DNA from: Nansenia antarctica
Taxonomy: Eukaryota > Chordata > Actinopteri > Argentiniformes > Microstomatidae
DNA length: 64,000 nt
Reading direction: 5' to 3'
NCBI GenBank assembly: GCA_963989245.1
Contig: OZ022339.1
Location: 13,387,744 to 13,451,743 of the forward strand
Position 1 is the first letter of the stretch. Each line of letters starts with the position of its first letter. The notes beneath the pieces are model-generated. The model worked only from the letters and a program-made list of their open reading frames with translations, ran no database searches and had not been told where the DNA came from. Shown here one piece after another: positions 50,480 to 62,529 of the stretch. The position numbers and the translations under genes are program-made.

Positions 50480-51610
50480 TTGACCAGGGGCCTCATTTAT
50501 TAAAAAAAAAAGTACTTGAACGTCATCTTTGACTTTCACGTAAGCACATTTTTCTAAACGGACGTAAGCATTATTTATAAAACGGCTGCGATGGTTTAAA
50601 GTTGTGTACATGTTTCCTTCTATAAATACCAACGCAGGTAAAATGAACGCAGGTGAATGAGGTTTGTATTAACGCCCTGTGATAGCGGCTCAATTATAGC
50701 GGCTGAGTTAAGACAAGTGCTATAGGTAGGCGTTCGTCTGGAAGCGGGAGAGGGCAGAGAAGGGTGGCTTCCCGGTAAGTTGCATTTGTAACGTTTGATC
50801 ATGACAACTAACCAGGCACATGCTTATACTCAGTACTCAAGTTGTAAAAGAAAATCAGGGGAGGTGGTGGATTTCATATGAGGACAATTTTAGCATCCCC
50901 TCAGCGTCAGTGACTTCAGTGTCAGTAACTTGGTAAAAATGTCATTGCATGTGTGCGTGCCCCCTCGCACCTTGAAATAGCAGTAATACCACTTTCATTG
51001 ATAAAATGACGTATGGAAAGAGGGGGACGATTTTGACTGTTTTTATTTCTGGGGGGATACCATCCCCCCTCAACTCGAGTGCTGCTTATACTGTAATAAT
51101 ATAATGGTCTTATTCTTATCAGGTGGTCTTATTCTTATATGGCTGCGAACTCCCGTTGCGAACTCCCAGACACCGGAGAAAATCCAGATAATTTAGCGCG
51201 TGGCCGGGCAAGGTCCGTTGTGGAAGGCACTAGGCATGTTGAAGGGGAGATAGACAGCTCCGAGGGGATATAAAGGAAGACTGAAATACAATCATAAACA
51301 TCAGTTCCTTTTAAATCTTGAATTAAACTAATTTTCTCGTCTGATAACAACATCGTTAATTTTATTACGAGCCACTTGCATGAATTACACTAGGCAGTGC
51401 GGCTTACATGCCTGTAATAACTCAGCATAACCAGTAGGTAATGGGCGTACGCAAGGTCAATACTCGACGTAGAGCTACGATCGTTTCCACGGTCAAATTG
51501 ACTCACGTTGAAATTGTATAAATCACTACGTTGACGTGGTTTTCTACGTACGACACGGGTAAGATCAACATGTGATCTGAGTACTTTCTATAAATGAGGC
51601 CCCAGGTCAA
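50480..51610. mobile_element. Non-autonomous DNA transposon with GGGGCCTCATTTAT ends
   Basis: The left end TTGACCAGGGGCCTCATTTA (50480-50499) and the right end ATAAATGAGGCCCCAGGTCA (ending near 51609) form an inverted repeat of about 21 bp with one or two mismatches. The 1.1-kb interior has no recognisable transposase. A clear target duplication is not seen, so the superfamily is left open. Confidence 0.7.
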
Positions 51611-52825
51611 GTGCATACTACGTGCAGTTTCTCTGTGCCACCACGAGACCAGATCTGGCCCTCAATGTCCTGCTGGGGTAGATCTGGAAATAATGATTCA
51701 ACCTTTAATTGGTCTCCAGGTAAACCACATGAAAATGTGAAGAAATGTCTGTTTGATGATTTCTTTCTTTCTTGACATTTCGATGTGTTTTGATTTAAAG
51801 TTAATTTTGTAAACAGTTCTCTTTGCATTGTGTTTTCATGTTTTAAATAAACAACCTGTGCACTGTAGGTGTTCATACAGAAATGTCTGTTGTATGTTGT
51901 ATACAACATTTATCTGTTCATGTTTAGTATTTATGAAACAGCACAGTGTTGTTTTTACTCTGTGTGTGTCCAATGAAGTGTACCAAAACGCTGATCGTTA
52001 ATATTTTATAGATAGTCAACAGCAGATGAAATTATTCAACCGTTTTGCTAATGAATATGCAACTGCTATCTGCGTTACAATGAAAAGGACCAGTTGGAAA
52101 CAGAGATTCAAGGCTTTCCGTAATAATTGCCTTAGGAAAAAGGCTGGAAAGGCTGGATCGTATACTGAATTAATTAGTGGGAGACTAGGCTTTCCAAATC
52201 ATAGATCCCCATTTTCCCTCTGCTAGGTTTCCAATCTGAAAAGGTCAGCTATCCTGGAAATGTCAGTTTGAAATATCACTGTATTTCTGACAAGCCAGTT
52301 AAGATAGAGGGAAATGTGTCTTTACCGGGTGAGAATGAAGAGTGAATGCCTGGCAGAAGTATCAATATATCCTCTTCATGAGATCAGATACATACAGTTA
52401 TAACTTATAGCAAAAGCTGAGTAACAATGTAGCAAGAGCCTATAGTAAAAGGATACAGATGTGACTTGTTTATTGAATGGGGTCTGCAGCTTGGCCCTTT
52501 GGGCCGACATCCCTAATGTGCCACACAGCGGCACTCTGTGATCCAGGGTTGCCAGACAACGGCGGTGTGCCTCCAGCAGTGAGACGTGCCTGTGAGCCAG
52601 CCTGAAGGATCGAGGTAAATAAGCCCAAATACGTGCACATTCATGACAAGCTTCGCTCAAGCAGCAGGGGAGCCTACCACACATCAGCATCTCTGTCTAT
52701 CCTTCTCCTCCTTCTCATTACCATACAATCCCTCTCCGTTCCAATCAAAGCTTCAATTCACTCCAAAATGTTTGACTCTTAATGGACATATGCTTGGGGA
52801 ATGCTTCTTCCTTCCTTCCTCCTCC
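51611..52825. other. Unassigned intergenic DNA
   Basis: No recognised feature. Confidence 0.45.
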
Positions 52826-52896
52826 TCCTCTATCTATCTATCTATCTATCTATTATATATCTGCCAATCTATCTATCTATCTATCTATCTATCTAT
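52826..52896. repeat. (CTAT)n microsatellite
   Basis: Two CTAT runs split by a short TATATATCTGCCAAT stretch. Confidence 0.95.
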
Positions 52897-54217
52897 ATTT
52901 ATACAATGCAATTACTGATGACTGGTGTGCTCACACATATATCTCGCCCTCTCTTCATTTAGCTGTGTATCTCTTTCATGTTTTTCCCAAGAACAGAGAG
53001 CAGATGTCTACTGTGTACTGTGTATAGGTGCAGAGTAATTAATGCATGCAGGGACCTTTTGTAGGGATCTGTTTATTATAATATTTAGGGATATATAAAT
53101 ATTGTATTTTGATTCAGTCATATAGTTATCAATTTAAAGTTCTGTCTGACAAAAAAAACATGATTAAAACATGATTAAAACTTCCTCCTAATGTCTACAT
53201 ACGTACATCAAGAGAGACTAAATTAGTCTTCGACTTTGAAATCGAATTCCCAAAGTACCTTGATTCCAGACTGCCCGGTCTTCCTTCAAAGAGAGCCCAT
53301 TAATTGGAGACATCTGTCTGAGAAACCCATATGAGATTATCCTGGTGTTCCCAACACAGTAACCACACAATTAAGGTCTGGTTCTGGACAATGCTCCTAT
53401 CAATGAAACTGTCTTTGTCCCTATCAAGTGATGAACTACATCATTAAGCTCTGGCAAACAGCCACCTCAGTCATTTGAAAAGAGTGCTGCAAAAGTTTAA
53501 GGGCCATTACTGCAGTTAAGTATTCATAAAGACAAGAGACATATCAGAGTGACATTAGTATGTGATGTTGACATCTTAGAATCTTTGCTAAAGTCATTCA
53601 TTACTGTCATTTGAGACGTAGAATTACTCTATAGGAATATCCTGTCCAACATGGTCATTACTTGGTCTTCAAAGAGCATTAACTGAGACTTCTTGAATAT
53701 ATTCAGTCGAAGGGAAATGATGAAATGTGATTGATTCATTGAAATCTTTAGAAATGCTACGGTTCGGGTCATTGCCCACCATTATATCCAAATTTAGTTA
53801 AAGATGAGGTCATACAAATGACTGATGTATTAGAAAATGCAGGTTCGGCGATGAATCTAACAACCCGTAAGTCTGTCCAGAAAGATTATACACCTGCTGC
53901 TACACATTACTCACTGCACCTAGTTGATGAAGTCAGGCAAAAAAGCCAATCTTCAATGTTCTGGGCAGTGGGCCATTCAGACCTACAGTAGTGCATGTCT
54001 CTACTGCCAGCGAGAGAGATCAGCGAGAGAGAGAAAGCCTGTAGAACGTTTATATTACACACAGCCAGGAAAGCAGAGTGTAAAGTCTGTACTAGTAGGA
54101 TCTACCAATGCTCACTCAGCTACGCAACAGTTTGCCAAACACTATAATAGTTATCATGCATGGTGGTGTAATTATTTTGCCCAGTGCAAGTCATGTATGC
54201 CTATAGTATCACTCTTT
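52897..54217. other. Unassigned intergenic DNA
   Basis: 53250-53700 has balanced composition and no repeat signature; it might be conserved non-coding DNA. Nothing can be assigned. Confidence 0.4.
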
Positions 54218-55034
54218 TGGCGCTTTTCCACTACAGGGCCGACCCTGGTCTTTAGCCTTTCTCCATTGCCAAAAGTACCCGTGCCGGTTTTAGTTCTTGT
54301 TCGGGATGGGTAGCGAAAGGTACTAAAGGTACTTTTTTGCCAGGCTGCGTGTGATGTGTGACGCTGCACACCGTTGATTGGTCAATGGAAATCGTCATCC
54401 CATGTTCATAGATTTCTTCGCTAACCGCCATCTTTAGATACCACAACAGATTTCGCTCTCGGAAAATGTCACTTACTGTTTCTATAATAACTTATTAATA
54501 AAGATTAGAAAAATTATGATAACCATCGTATTATCTTAGTTTAATGTCATTTCAATGCATCATAGAACTTTTATTTACAACAAGCATAACAAAAAAATCG
54601 CTATTATGGCGATGTCCTGTGCCTATGCTGTTCCTCAGTCCAGCGGCAGTCAAATGCCGGTAGATTCGCGTCTTGCTCCCTTTAACACATGTCGGCGTTT
54701 CCCTGGTTGCGAGATCTAAACTATTAGAACTGAAAGGGGCAGGTAACAGGCACGTAACATCCATATGCTGTATATATAAATACATATATTTGACTACCAG
54801 CAAGACACCAGAGTTACATGTTGTAAGGCTGATCTGTGCACGATAGTGCTCCATTTTGACATAATTCTTATCGCATTTCCCCCCGCTGATCTGTATAGCG
54901 GGGGGAATCTTATGACACGTAACTCCTCCTACAGTCCCGGGTCGTTCCTGTATAGTGGAGAACGATTCCTATATGGAACTTTTCAAAAGCGTGCCGAGGC
55001 GAGCCGTGCCGAGCCGGTCAATGGAAAAGCGCCA
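54218..55034. mobile_element. Non-autonomous DNA transposon with perfect 13-bp TIRs
   Basis: TGGCGCTTTTCCA at 54218-54230 and its exact complement at 55022-55034, flanked by TTT on both sides. The subterminal right part has GCCGAGGCGAGCCGTGCCGA. The 817-bp interior has no transposase. A central segment also occurs at 34900-35045 in inverted orientation. Confidence 0.75.
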
Positions 55035-55249
55035 TTTCTGCCCATTGATTAATTTGTATAAATGTCATTTAGCCCAGCATGGGGGCATGCTGTCTTTTGG
55101 TGGGGGGAGTATGTAGAGATCTGAAAAATGTATATATAAACAGCAACCAAAAGTGTGTATTTTCCACACTTCATTATTTTGTATTTTTGAGAAAATACTT
55201 GTTTGTTTGAGTGATGTGCTCCTAAGCCAATCAAATCACTTCAGAAGTC

Positions 55250-55670
55250 ATGTGTTGAGAGTTTGAGGAAGTGCACGGGGCGGGACAAATGGATGAATGA
55301 GTGAGAGGAAAACACAGACACCTGTGGCAGAGGGGCTGTGTGTTTTTGGAGAGCGCTCGGACAAATCAAAGTTTAAACTGAAACAAAACCCGGAATTGCT
55401 AAACGTCAAACAATAATCCCAATTTAAAGCACGATAATAATAAGTAATGTATACGTCGTTGTTTAAAGGGTTAGCAGGTTTGTTATTTTTCATTTATGAT
55501 AAACGTGTACATTCTGCCTGCTACCGGAGCAGCGACTTGTACCCTAGACTGAACTCCGAGGATTGTTATCCACATTGCCCCCAATCAGGACTGAGTCCGC
55601 GTGTGCAACGCGTCAATCCACACCATCATCGTCGCTACCGCATCTGCTTCACCTCCACATGGTACCGTGA
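55250..55670 (+). promoter_or_regulatory. Candidate promoter and first exon of an unidentified gene
   Basis: A GC box (GGGGCGGGAC at 55277-55286) precedes a 75-codon open frame starting at 55447 with a hydrophobic patch (LFKGLAGLLFFIY) and a His/Arg-rich end. A strong donor GTGAGT follows TACC at 55670. I do not recognise the protein. The frame could equally be part of a non-coding leader, and the rest of the gene would lie beyond this window or in the following 8 kb. Confidence 0.3.
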
Positions 55671-55838
55671 GTAATTGGGAGTTACCGTATCAGTGGTACC
55701 AAGGACTTATTTTTCTTTCATATGTGCACCAACAAAATCCAAGCGCTTGGTAGACCTCAAACTGTGAATCTAGAACTTATTTTTCATTGATTGTAGTAAG
55801 GTTTGTGTTTGTTTCCACTTGATTGTTATTTTGTTTTG

Positions 55839-55905
<67 letters not shown>

Positions 55906-55920
55906 ACACACACGTACACA
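55839..55920. repeat. (CA)n microsatellite
   Basis: About 35-40 CA units with TA and CG interruptions near the end, followed by a looser CACATA-rich stretch to about 56005. Confidence 0.95.
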
Positions 55921-56005
55921 CATACCAGCTTACATCAACACATAGGCCTACACATAGTATAGCACACAGACATACAAACCCAAGCACATAGTGTAGCACA
56001 CAGCA

Positions 56006-59000
56006 TATACCTAAAATAAAAGAAACATATTTTTTGCTATTCCTTCTAAATTGCTGTCCTTTGTATTTTGTTTGTATATGGGTTTATATGCTTACTTGGT
56101 TTATGGGGACAGACAATTACAATTACATACACTTATCTGATTTGTTTGTATACAAGAAGAGAGTTAGCCTAGTCAGTTCACCATTGACAGCTAAGACTCA
56201 GAATCCTGTAAGTGTTACATCTTAATTTATTGAAATAGTACCTCAGAAGAGGGTTACACATATGCCAGCAAGTGTTTAGGCGTATTGTTGAGTAATCTGT
56301 TAGGAGTGCATCTCATGCAGCTTGTCAGTTCTCAGAATCTAGGGTTTAACATTGCTGCACTCTGAACATGCTTTCATGAAACATCTGTAACCATTGCATG
56401 TGATTAATTTAATGTTTACCCCCCTCAGAGTAATCTGAGTAAATCTGTTTAAGTAGACATATCTATGACTTGAAAATAAAAACACTGAAAACCATTTCCC
56501 ATCATTATTCCTTCATAACCTGTATCTTTCATGGAAGTTGGAGGGCATGCATTCATGTCATGCGTCAACCATTTCAACTGATGTCTGTTGCGTTCTTATA
56601 TCATTTCAGTTCAAATAAAAATAATTACCAGATCCTGTCACATATTCGTACAAATTCCATTCAGTCCAGTGCTAAAATCCCAAGTCCTGCAAAGCCCATC
56701 ACGGCCACATAGGCTATAACATTCTCATGTGATCACACTCCTTGATCAATCTAAGTGAATCGTTTCATGATTGAACGAGGGCTCCAGAGAGTCTAAGGCT
56801 TGAAATTGTCCTTTATAGATCTGCTATTATATCTCCTCAGCTGCCATCAGCCAGACATTCACGTTTTCAATTTCACCTATCTTGCTGGGCGTGCCTTCAG
56901 AAGAGGTTGACAGTCACAGTTACTATAGTGAATGGTCGTTCAGTTGTAACATCACACAGCACCGTATCATGGCCTTATCCTGAAATTCAAGTTACCTGGT
57001 TTGATTGGATAGGGCCCGGAATATTGTGTGTGGTTTTGGAAACAGGCAATATTTTACCTCCTCCCATATCACCATCAAACACTAATCAACATAATAGTTT
57101 GTAGGTAGAAAAACCCATCTCTCCCTTTCCCTAAAGGACACAAGAATATTGGGGGTTCAATATACCCCCTATCCATCATTGTTTGATGTAGTCCATGCAG
57201 GTGAGTGATAAGACACAGACTGAAACTCTGAGGACGACATCTCACTGTTGAATCTGGAGTGAGGCAGTACCATCCTGTGTGACCTGATTACCCAATGCAT
57301 TTCAGGAGGTTCACTTCAGGAGAGCGTTGTTTTGATCCCCACATCTGCATAACTAGCTGTCAGACTGTTAGATGGTACTGTAGGATTGTGTGAAATCAGC
57401 TTTCATGTTTGCCCTGTTGAGTACAAAATGTTTGTATTTGCAACACATGACTCATCTTGGAACATTTTTCCTTTTTCCTTTTTACATATAGCAATTCATC
57501 ATTTACACTTGATATTTGCTATCAGCCTGCACACACTTAACGTTATTCCGGACCTACAGTATAAGTTATGTAGAGTTCTGTCATTCTGTCCCCTCTGGGT
57601 CCTCAGCGTGTGAACAGCACAGTGATATCAGTATGAAACAAAAACCACATTGGACACATTTTAACTGAGGCCTTTCTAAAGCATATCAAGCCCCCAGATA
57701 GCTGACAACATTTTTAGGTCCAGAAAGTAGCTCTCTCACTTCTTGCTTGCATTTAAGTTTCAAAAGCAGGTAATTCCACTTGGGTCAATGGGGACGGAAA
57801 CCGCTTGGATAGGCAATATGGTGGAGGTTTAATAATGGAAACACAGGTCTTGGGGGACAAGCCCATTTCTCTGAGCAACAGAGAAAGCCCATTACCCTCA
57901 GTGTTTCTTTGCCTAATGCAAACTCTTACTTGTAATTGAAAATCAGAGCTGTATTATTGCACTCTGTCATTTACATTATGTTCTCCACAAGAAAAAGACC
58001 ATTCTAAATATACCATTGCGAGTAGAAATAATCTGAAATTCCAATGGGCAGACTGTTGCTCATGTGCCCTCCAGTTCCAAACCAAAGATTGTTTGTTGCT
58101 AAAGTATTATTGATTCACAATGTTATATAACTGGGCCATATCTTAAGATTGTAAACTAGTTTGAAGTACAGTGACTGGTGCCATTACAAATGTTTTTAAA
58201 CATGAATGATGCCAGAAACATATGCTTAACATTTTTGATCCCTCATTTTGATGACCATTTATACACATACATGTGTTTGTTTGTCATCCATTAGCCTTTT
58301 AACAGCTGTTTGATTCCATATTATATAGATTGTATGTTGGATATCCATGCTTGAGTTTTGTGGATGACTGTGCTACTGAATTACTGATATAAAATGATGA
58401 AGAGACATTTCCACTAGGAATAATCTTAATTTATGTGCTTTCTATTTGTGTTTGAAGAAGACACTGAGCATCATTACAGTGATGGGTTGTGGGAAGACTG
58501 TGTGTGTGTGAAAAGCTCCATATTAGAAGCATTATAAAGTGCAGATTTTTGCCCCCACCTCCCCTCATGAAAAATGTACAGAGGCATATTCATTACTCCA
58601 TTGAGCTAACCGAGTGTGACAAGTGCAGAGCACTTATAAAGCCGTCAGCCTCTCTCAGAGGACATGACTGCTCCTGGTGCTCATGGGATTTTCATCTCAG
58701 CATTCTGTTTGGATTTTTCCAAATGGTTGGAGGTGCTGTACACAGTATGAGACAGAATTTTACTCCATCTACTTTGCTCTCTACGCTATGCTGCATGAGC
58801 AGTGATCAATGCTGCCTGCCTTTACAGCGTGATGGATACGCCCCGTGAGTCATGACCCAAAGCCACTGAGTTAGAAAATAAGGCCATACATTTACATGAT
58901 TTCAGAAGACGTATGGACAAATTCAAATTAGTGAGTGCACAAAAACAACATTCATAGAGTTTGTGTGGGTCCCATTATAATATTTAGACATTAGAGTAAT

Positions 59001-59519
59001 AATCACCCCCCCATTATGGGTCCCACGTTTGTTTCTCTTTATGTCTAGCCTTTAGAAAACATTGAAGCGCTAACTGTACCTCATGCATATGGAGATGCAG
59101 TGTACAGCTTTGGAAAAGAACCATGTAGTGTAGATTAGATGTTCTGCCGTAGGCACTTCCTCTGGAAAGATAACGTGAGATATGAAAAGCACAAATCTCT
59201 ACTTTTTCAGTGGAAGATCATTAATTTTATCTCCTCTTTGTTTTTACCCAACTTCCAAGCTACTTTTATGGGAGACATTGAGAACATTCATTAAACCGGT
59301 ATCACAATTATAATGAATGGAGCTGGTTTATTCTTAGGTTTGCTTTACACTGTTAAGTCAAGACCCAGATGATCATGCCCTCTCCCCAACTACCCGTCCC
59401 TCTTTCCTTCCTCTGTCTTGCCTGATCCTGAGGTGTCATATTGGGTCACCATCAGTCTCCAGCTACAGTAGTTGTCTGATTGCTAAAAATAACCCCTGCC
59501 CAGATGGAGAATCAACCAC
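56006..59519. other. Unassigned DNA
   Basis: 3.5 kb without recognised repeats or coding domains. A 119-codon frame at 58489-58848 is not supported by any motif. The low repeat content compared with the rest of the window is itself notable. Confidence 0.45.
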
Positions 59520-59610
59520 ATTGATAGATAGATAGACTTTATTTGTCATTGTTACAGTACAGGTACCAAACAACGAAATTTAGGAGGGGAGGCTCCCCCT
59601 CCCATTGTCT
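59520..59610 (-). mobile_element. LINE 3'-tail fragment with GATA repeat
   Basis: Reverse complement of the 3940-4285 family: ACTTTATTTGTCATTGTTAC, then AGTACAGGTACCAAACAACG and GGAGGGGAGGCTCCCC. Confidence 0.6.
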
Positions 59611-60569
59611 GCAACAACAACAATACAATCATGACTTTGCTTCAATGACCCTCTACAACAGCAACAAAAAAATCTAAAGACGCATTTTCTTCCAGATTAA
59701 TACAGCCTGTTCAAGTGAGTTGCCGTGGCACTGTAGTGCTAGACCTAGCACCATGGGATATGGGATAGGTACAGTATGAGAATTGAATAATTTCCGACAC
59801 TGCAGAGGAGAAGCGAGGCAGACAAGCTGACTAATAACACTGAATTCTGCTCTGCCGGAAATTATTTCTCACTCCAGAAATACCCAGACATGTCCCTGCC
59901 CAAAATACTCTCATCCTGGGGCAGGGGGAGGGCTTACATTCATTAAAAGCTTTCCAGCAACATAACTGGAAGAAAATTTGAATAACATAATAGTATGTTG
60001 AAATAGGAATAATGAATGGACTGTCAATGCAAAGAATAATTTGGACTGCAGAACAATGGAACATCTTTTCACACAGTAAAAATACATAAAAAGTGACATT
60101 AAAAGTGAAAACAAAAGACGTGCAGCAGTGGTAAAGAATAACAAAACAAAAAAATACATTAGAAACAATTTACAAAAGTAAAACATGTGAACATGATTTT
60201 AAATAAATACATGGTTGTGAGTTAAACAAAGCAGATCAGATGTGTTGACAGAATATTGACAGAAACAGTGAAGTTGGGTTGTGGTATGTCATAAATGTTT
60301 TCTGAAATGTAACAGTACACGTACAGGTCTTCTGGGGGACTCGTAAGCAATTCCAAAGTGAAAAACCTTTATAAGACCTTTCAAGTGATCACATGATCAG
60401 TTAACACAAGTTAACATTGTATTTAACATTATATCTGACTCCAAAAGACATTTCTTGGTTAATAATGATGACAATGATTTGCTCATCCTTGTGTGACAGG
60501 ATTCTTAATAGGACTAGATGTTAAAATCCCTAAATAATTAGCACAACAATTGACTGAGTGGAGTTGGAG
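59611..60569. other. Unassigned intergenic DNA
   Basis: AT-rich. No recognised feature. Confidence 0.45.
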
Positions 60570-61262
60570 ATGTCCTCTTGGGTGGAGTGGAATTTGGCAA
60601 TGATCACGTGGTGCCACCAGTACGACACATCTTCAGTTGTGGTCCCCGACCTCATTGGGTGTTTCGGCCATTTATCACAAGACACCCACTGCCGAGGTTG
60701 GCCCACCACAGGCTGATCAGGCCTGGGTGTGTGTCGCACAGTGGCACCACGTGGTCATTTGGGAGCCCATGTTGGGTCCCTACGTTTCAGCCACAGCCAG
60801 TGACTGCTCCGTTCTGCTGCAGTGGACAGTTCTTTAATTGCCTTCCGTTGGGCCTGTCCTCTGATCCCTACTGCCCTCAGGAGCCTTGTGGTGGAGCTGG
60901 CTACAAAGCCTCTGCAGCCCACCTCCACTGGCCACACCTTCACGTTCCAGCCCCGCCCCTCTGCTTCGACTGCTAAGTTGGCATACCGCAGCCTCTTCCG
61001 TTCGAATGCCTCATCGATGGCCTCCTCTCATGGGACCGTCAGTTCTACGATGAAGACACGCCGGCAGGACTTGGACCAGAGGACTAGGTCTGGGCGCAGG
61101 TTGGTCGCTGCAATTTCGGGTGGGAAGGTGAGCCTCTGGCTGAGGTCTACCCGCATTTCCCAATCCCGGGCTGCGTTCAGTGGGCCTGAGTCTGGAGGTG
61201 ATGGCTTGGTCCGCTGTTTCTCCCCTTCCCGGATGAAGACAGACAATCATATCGGTTCCTAG
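60570..61262 (-). mobile_element. Retroelement C-terminal fragment with PD-(D/E)xK-like motif
   Basis: The minus strand reads SARDWEMRVDLSQRLTFPPE-type sequence, then RPDLVLWSKSCRRVFIVELT, EEAIDEAFERKRLRY, PVEVGCRGFVASSTTRLLR and SHWLWLKRRDPTWAP, across at least one stop codon (between VP and EEAI). This block recurs in many fish and invertebrate genomes as the last part of a retroelement polyprotein. PD...VEL...ERKRLRY has the spacing of a PD-(D/E)xK nuclease core, but it is unlike the fragment at 26.6-27.3 kb in the rest of its sequence. The family is not certain. Confidence 0.55.
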
Positions 61263-61514
61263 ATTCATTATGAATAGCCAAAATGCTATTTTACCATGCC
61301 CTCAAGTCAAGTTCACCCGGTTATGGCGGCAGCTGGCAGCACTGGTGCTTCAGGAGCTCTGCTTGCGCTTTTAACTTTTGGATTTATTTTAAACTTAGGA
61401 CCGTTTTTAAACATAAAGCTAGCCTCCCGCAACATAGCAGTGCACTGAGACGCACCGGTAGTTACGCATTTTGGATACAGAAAGTATAACCTGATGCAAG
61501 CGTTTAACATCGCC

Positions 61515-61734
61515 GGCCGAGATCAACACAAGATAAGTAGTGCAGTCCGTGGCAAACGCCAAAGTGACAGTCTTTGGCTCCTGGCAGGTCTAAGCTTACC
61601 AGATCGGTCTCGGGCGAGGAGTCAGACGAAACTCAACACACTGGCCCTCCAGGTTTGGGGTTGGGTGTGACGCTAACAACACCACCCCGTCAAAACACTA
61701 CCGTTGCAGAAACTACAATGAGCAAACCTTTTCT
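61515..61734 (+). mobile_element. 5' part of an endonuclease-bearing LINE
   Basis: Includes GTTGGGTGTGACGCTAACAA and CACCCCGTCAAAAC, which resembles the leader that precedes the endonuclease frame in a common RTE-like element. It is separated from 62200-62510 by another repeat. Confidence 0.4.
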
Positions 61735-62200
61735 CATGAATGAATGAATGAATGAATGAATGAATGAATGGTCTTTATTGTCATTGCTATAGTACAGGTA
61801 CCAAACAACGAAATTTAGGAGGGGTGGCTCCCCTGGTGCTAGGAAAGAAAAAAAATAAATAAAAAAAAAAGAAGGGAAGGAGCTGGTTTACATAAATAAA
61901 GGCTATGTACACTATCCACTATACTATACTGTACAGATAGACGACTAGGGTTGTCATATTGCACATAGTGTTATTGCACATTCATTTGAAGTGTCGCAGT
62001 TTGCAGGCTAGAAATGTACATATTTGTGCCTCAGCACTACACCTGATTTTTCAGTCCAGCAGCTGCCATCAATCCGTCCAGACTGTCCAGGGCCCAGAAC
62101 CTAGGTCTTTGCTGTGTTCAGGGCCTGGATGGCCCTGGATGGCCCTGGGGTAGAAGCTGTGCTTCAGTCTGTTTGTCCTTGCGGCCATGGTCATCAGGCC
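61735..62200 (-). mobile_element. LINE 3'-end fragment with TGAA repeat
   Basis: Starts with eight TGAA units, then GGTCTTTATTGTCATTGC and the body shared with 3940-4285, ending with a minus-strand MAARTNRLKHSFYPRA-like remnant. It is inserted into the endonuclease LINE. Confidence 0.65.
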
Positions 62201-62510
62201 CATAGTAGACCCCAGCTACCCAAACTATTTGAGTGGCAGTATGACCACTCCTGATGAAAGCTGAAAGGTAGTCAGAAGTGAGAAAGAGGGTCTACTAGAG
62301 CCTAAAACCGCCTTGGAGCATGGAATGTCCAGACCATGTATGAGACCCCCAAGACAGCACAAGTCCTCAGTGAGATGAAGAGGTACCACCTATCCTGGGG
62401 AAGTCACTGGACTGGCTCCGTCAAGTGCTGCATGATGGATCTGTCCTTCTCCATTCAGGCCACGAGAATACCTCCATACATGGCGTAGCCATCATTATCT
62501 CAAAAGAAAA
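62201..62510 (+). mobile_element. LINE endonuclease-domain remnant
   Basis: With frameshifts it reads AWNVQTMYETPKTAQVLSEM, a WTGS block, and a SGHEN-to-GVAIIISK-like stretch, the N-terminal apurinic-endonuclease-like part of a non-LTR element. Decayed and incomplete. Confidence 0.6.
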
Positions 62511-62529
62511 AACCTTGCTGGAATGGGCA

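Noticed and set aside
58489..58848. 119-codon + strand frame with several cysteines
   Set aside because: No recognisable motif; the Cys pairs do not follow a zinc-finger or VWC spacing.
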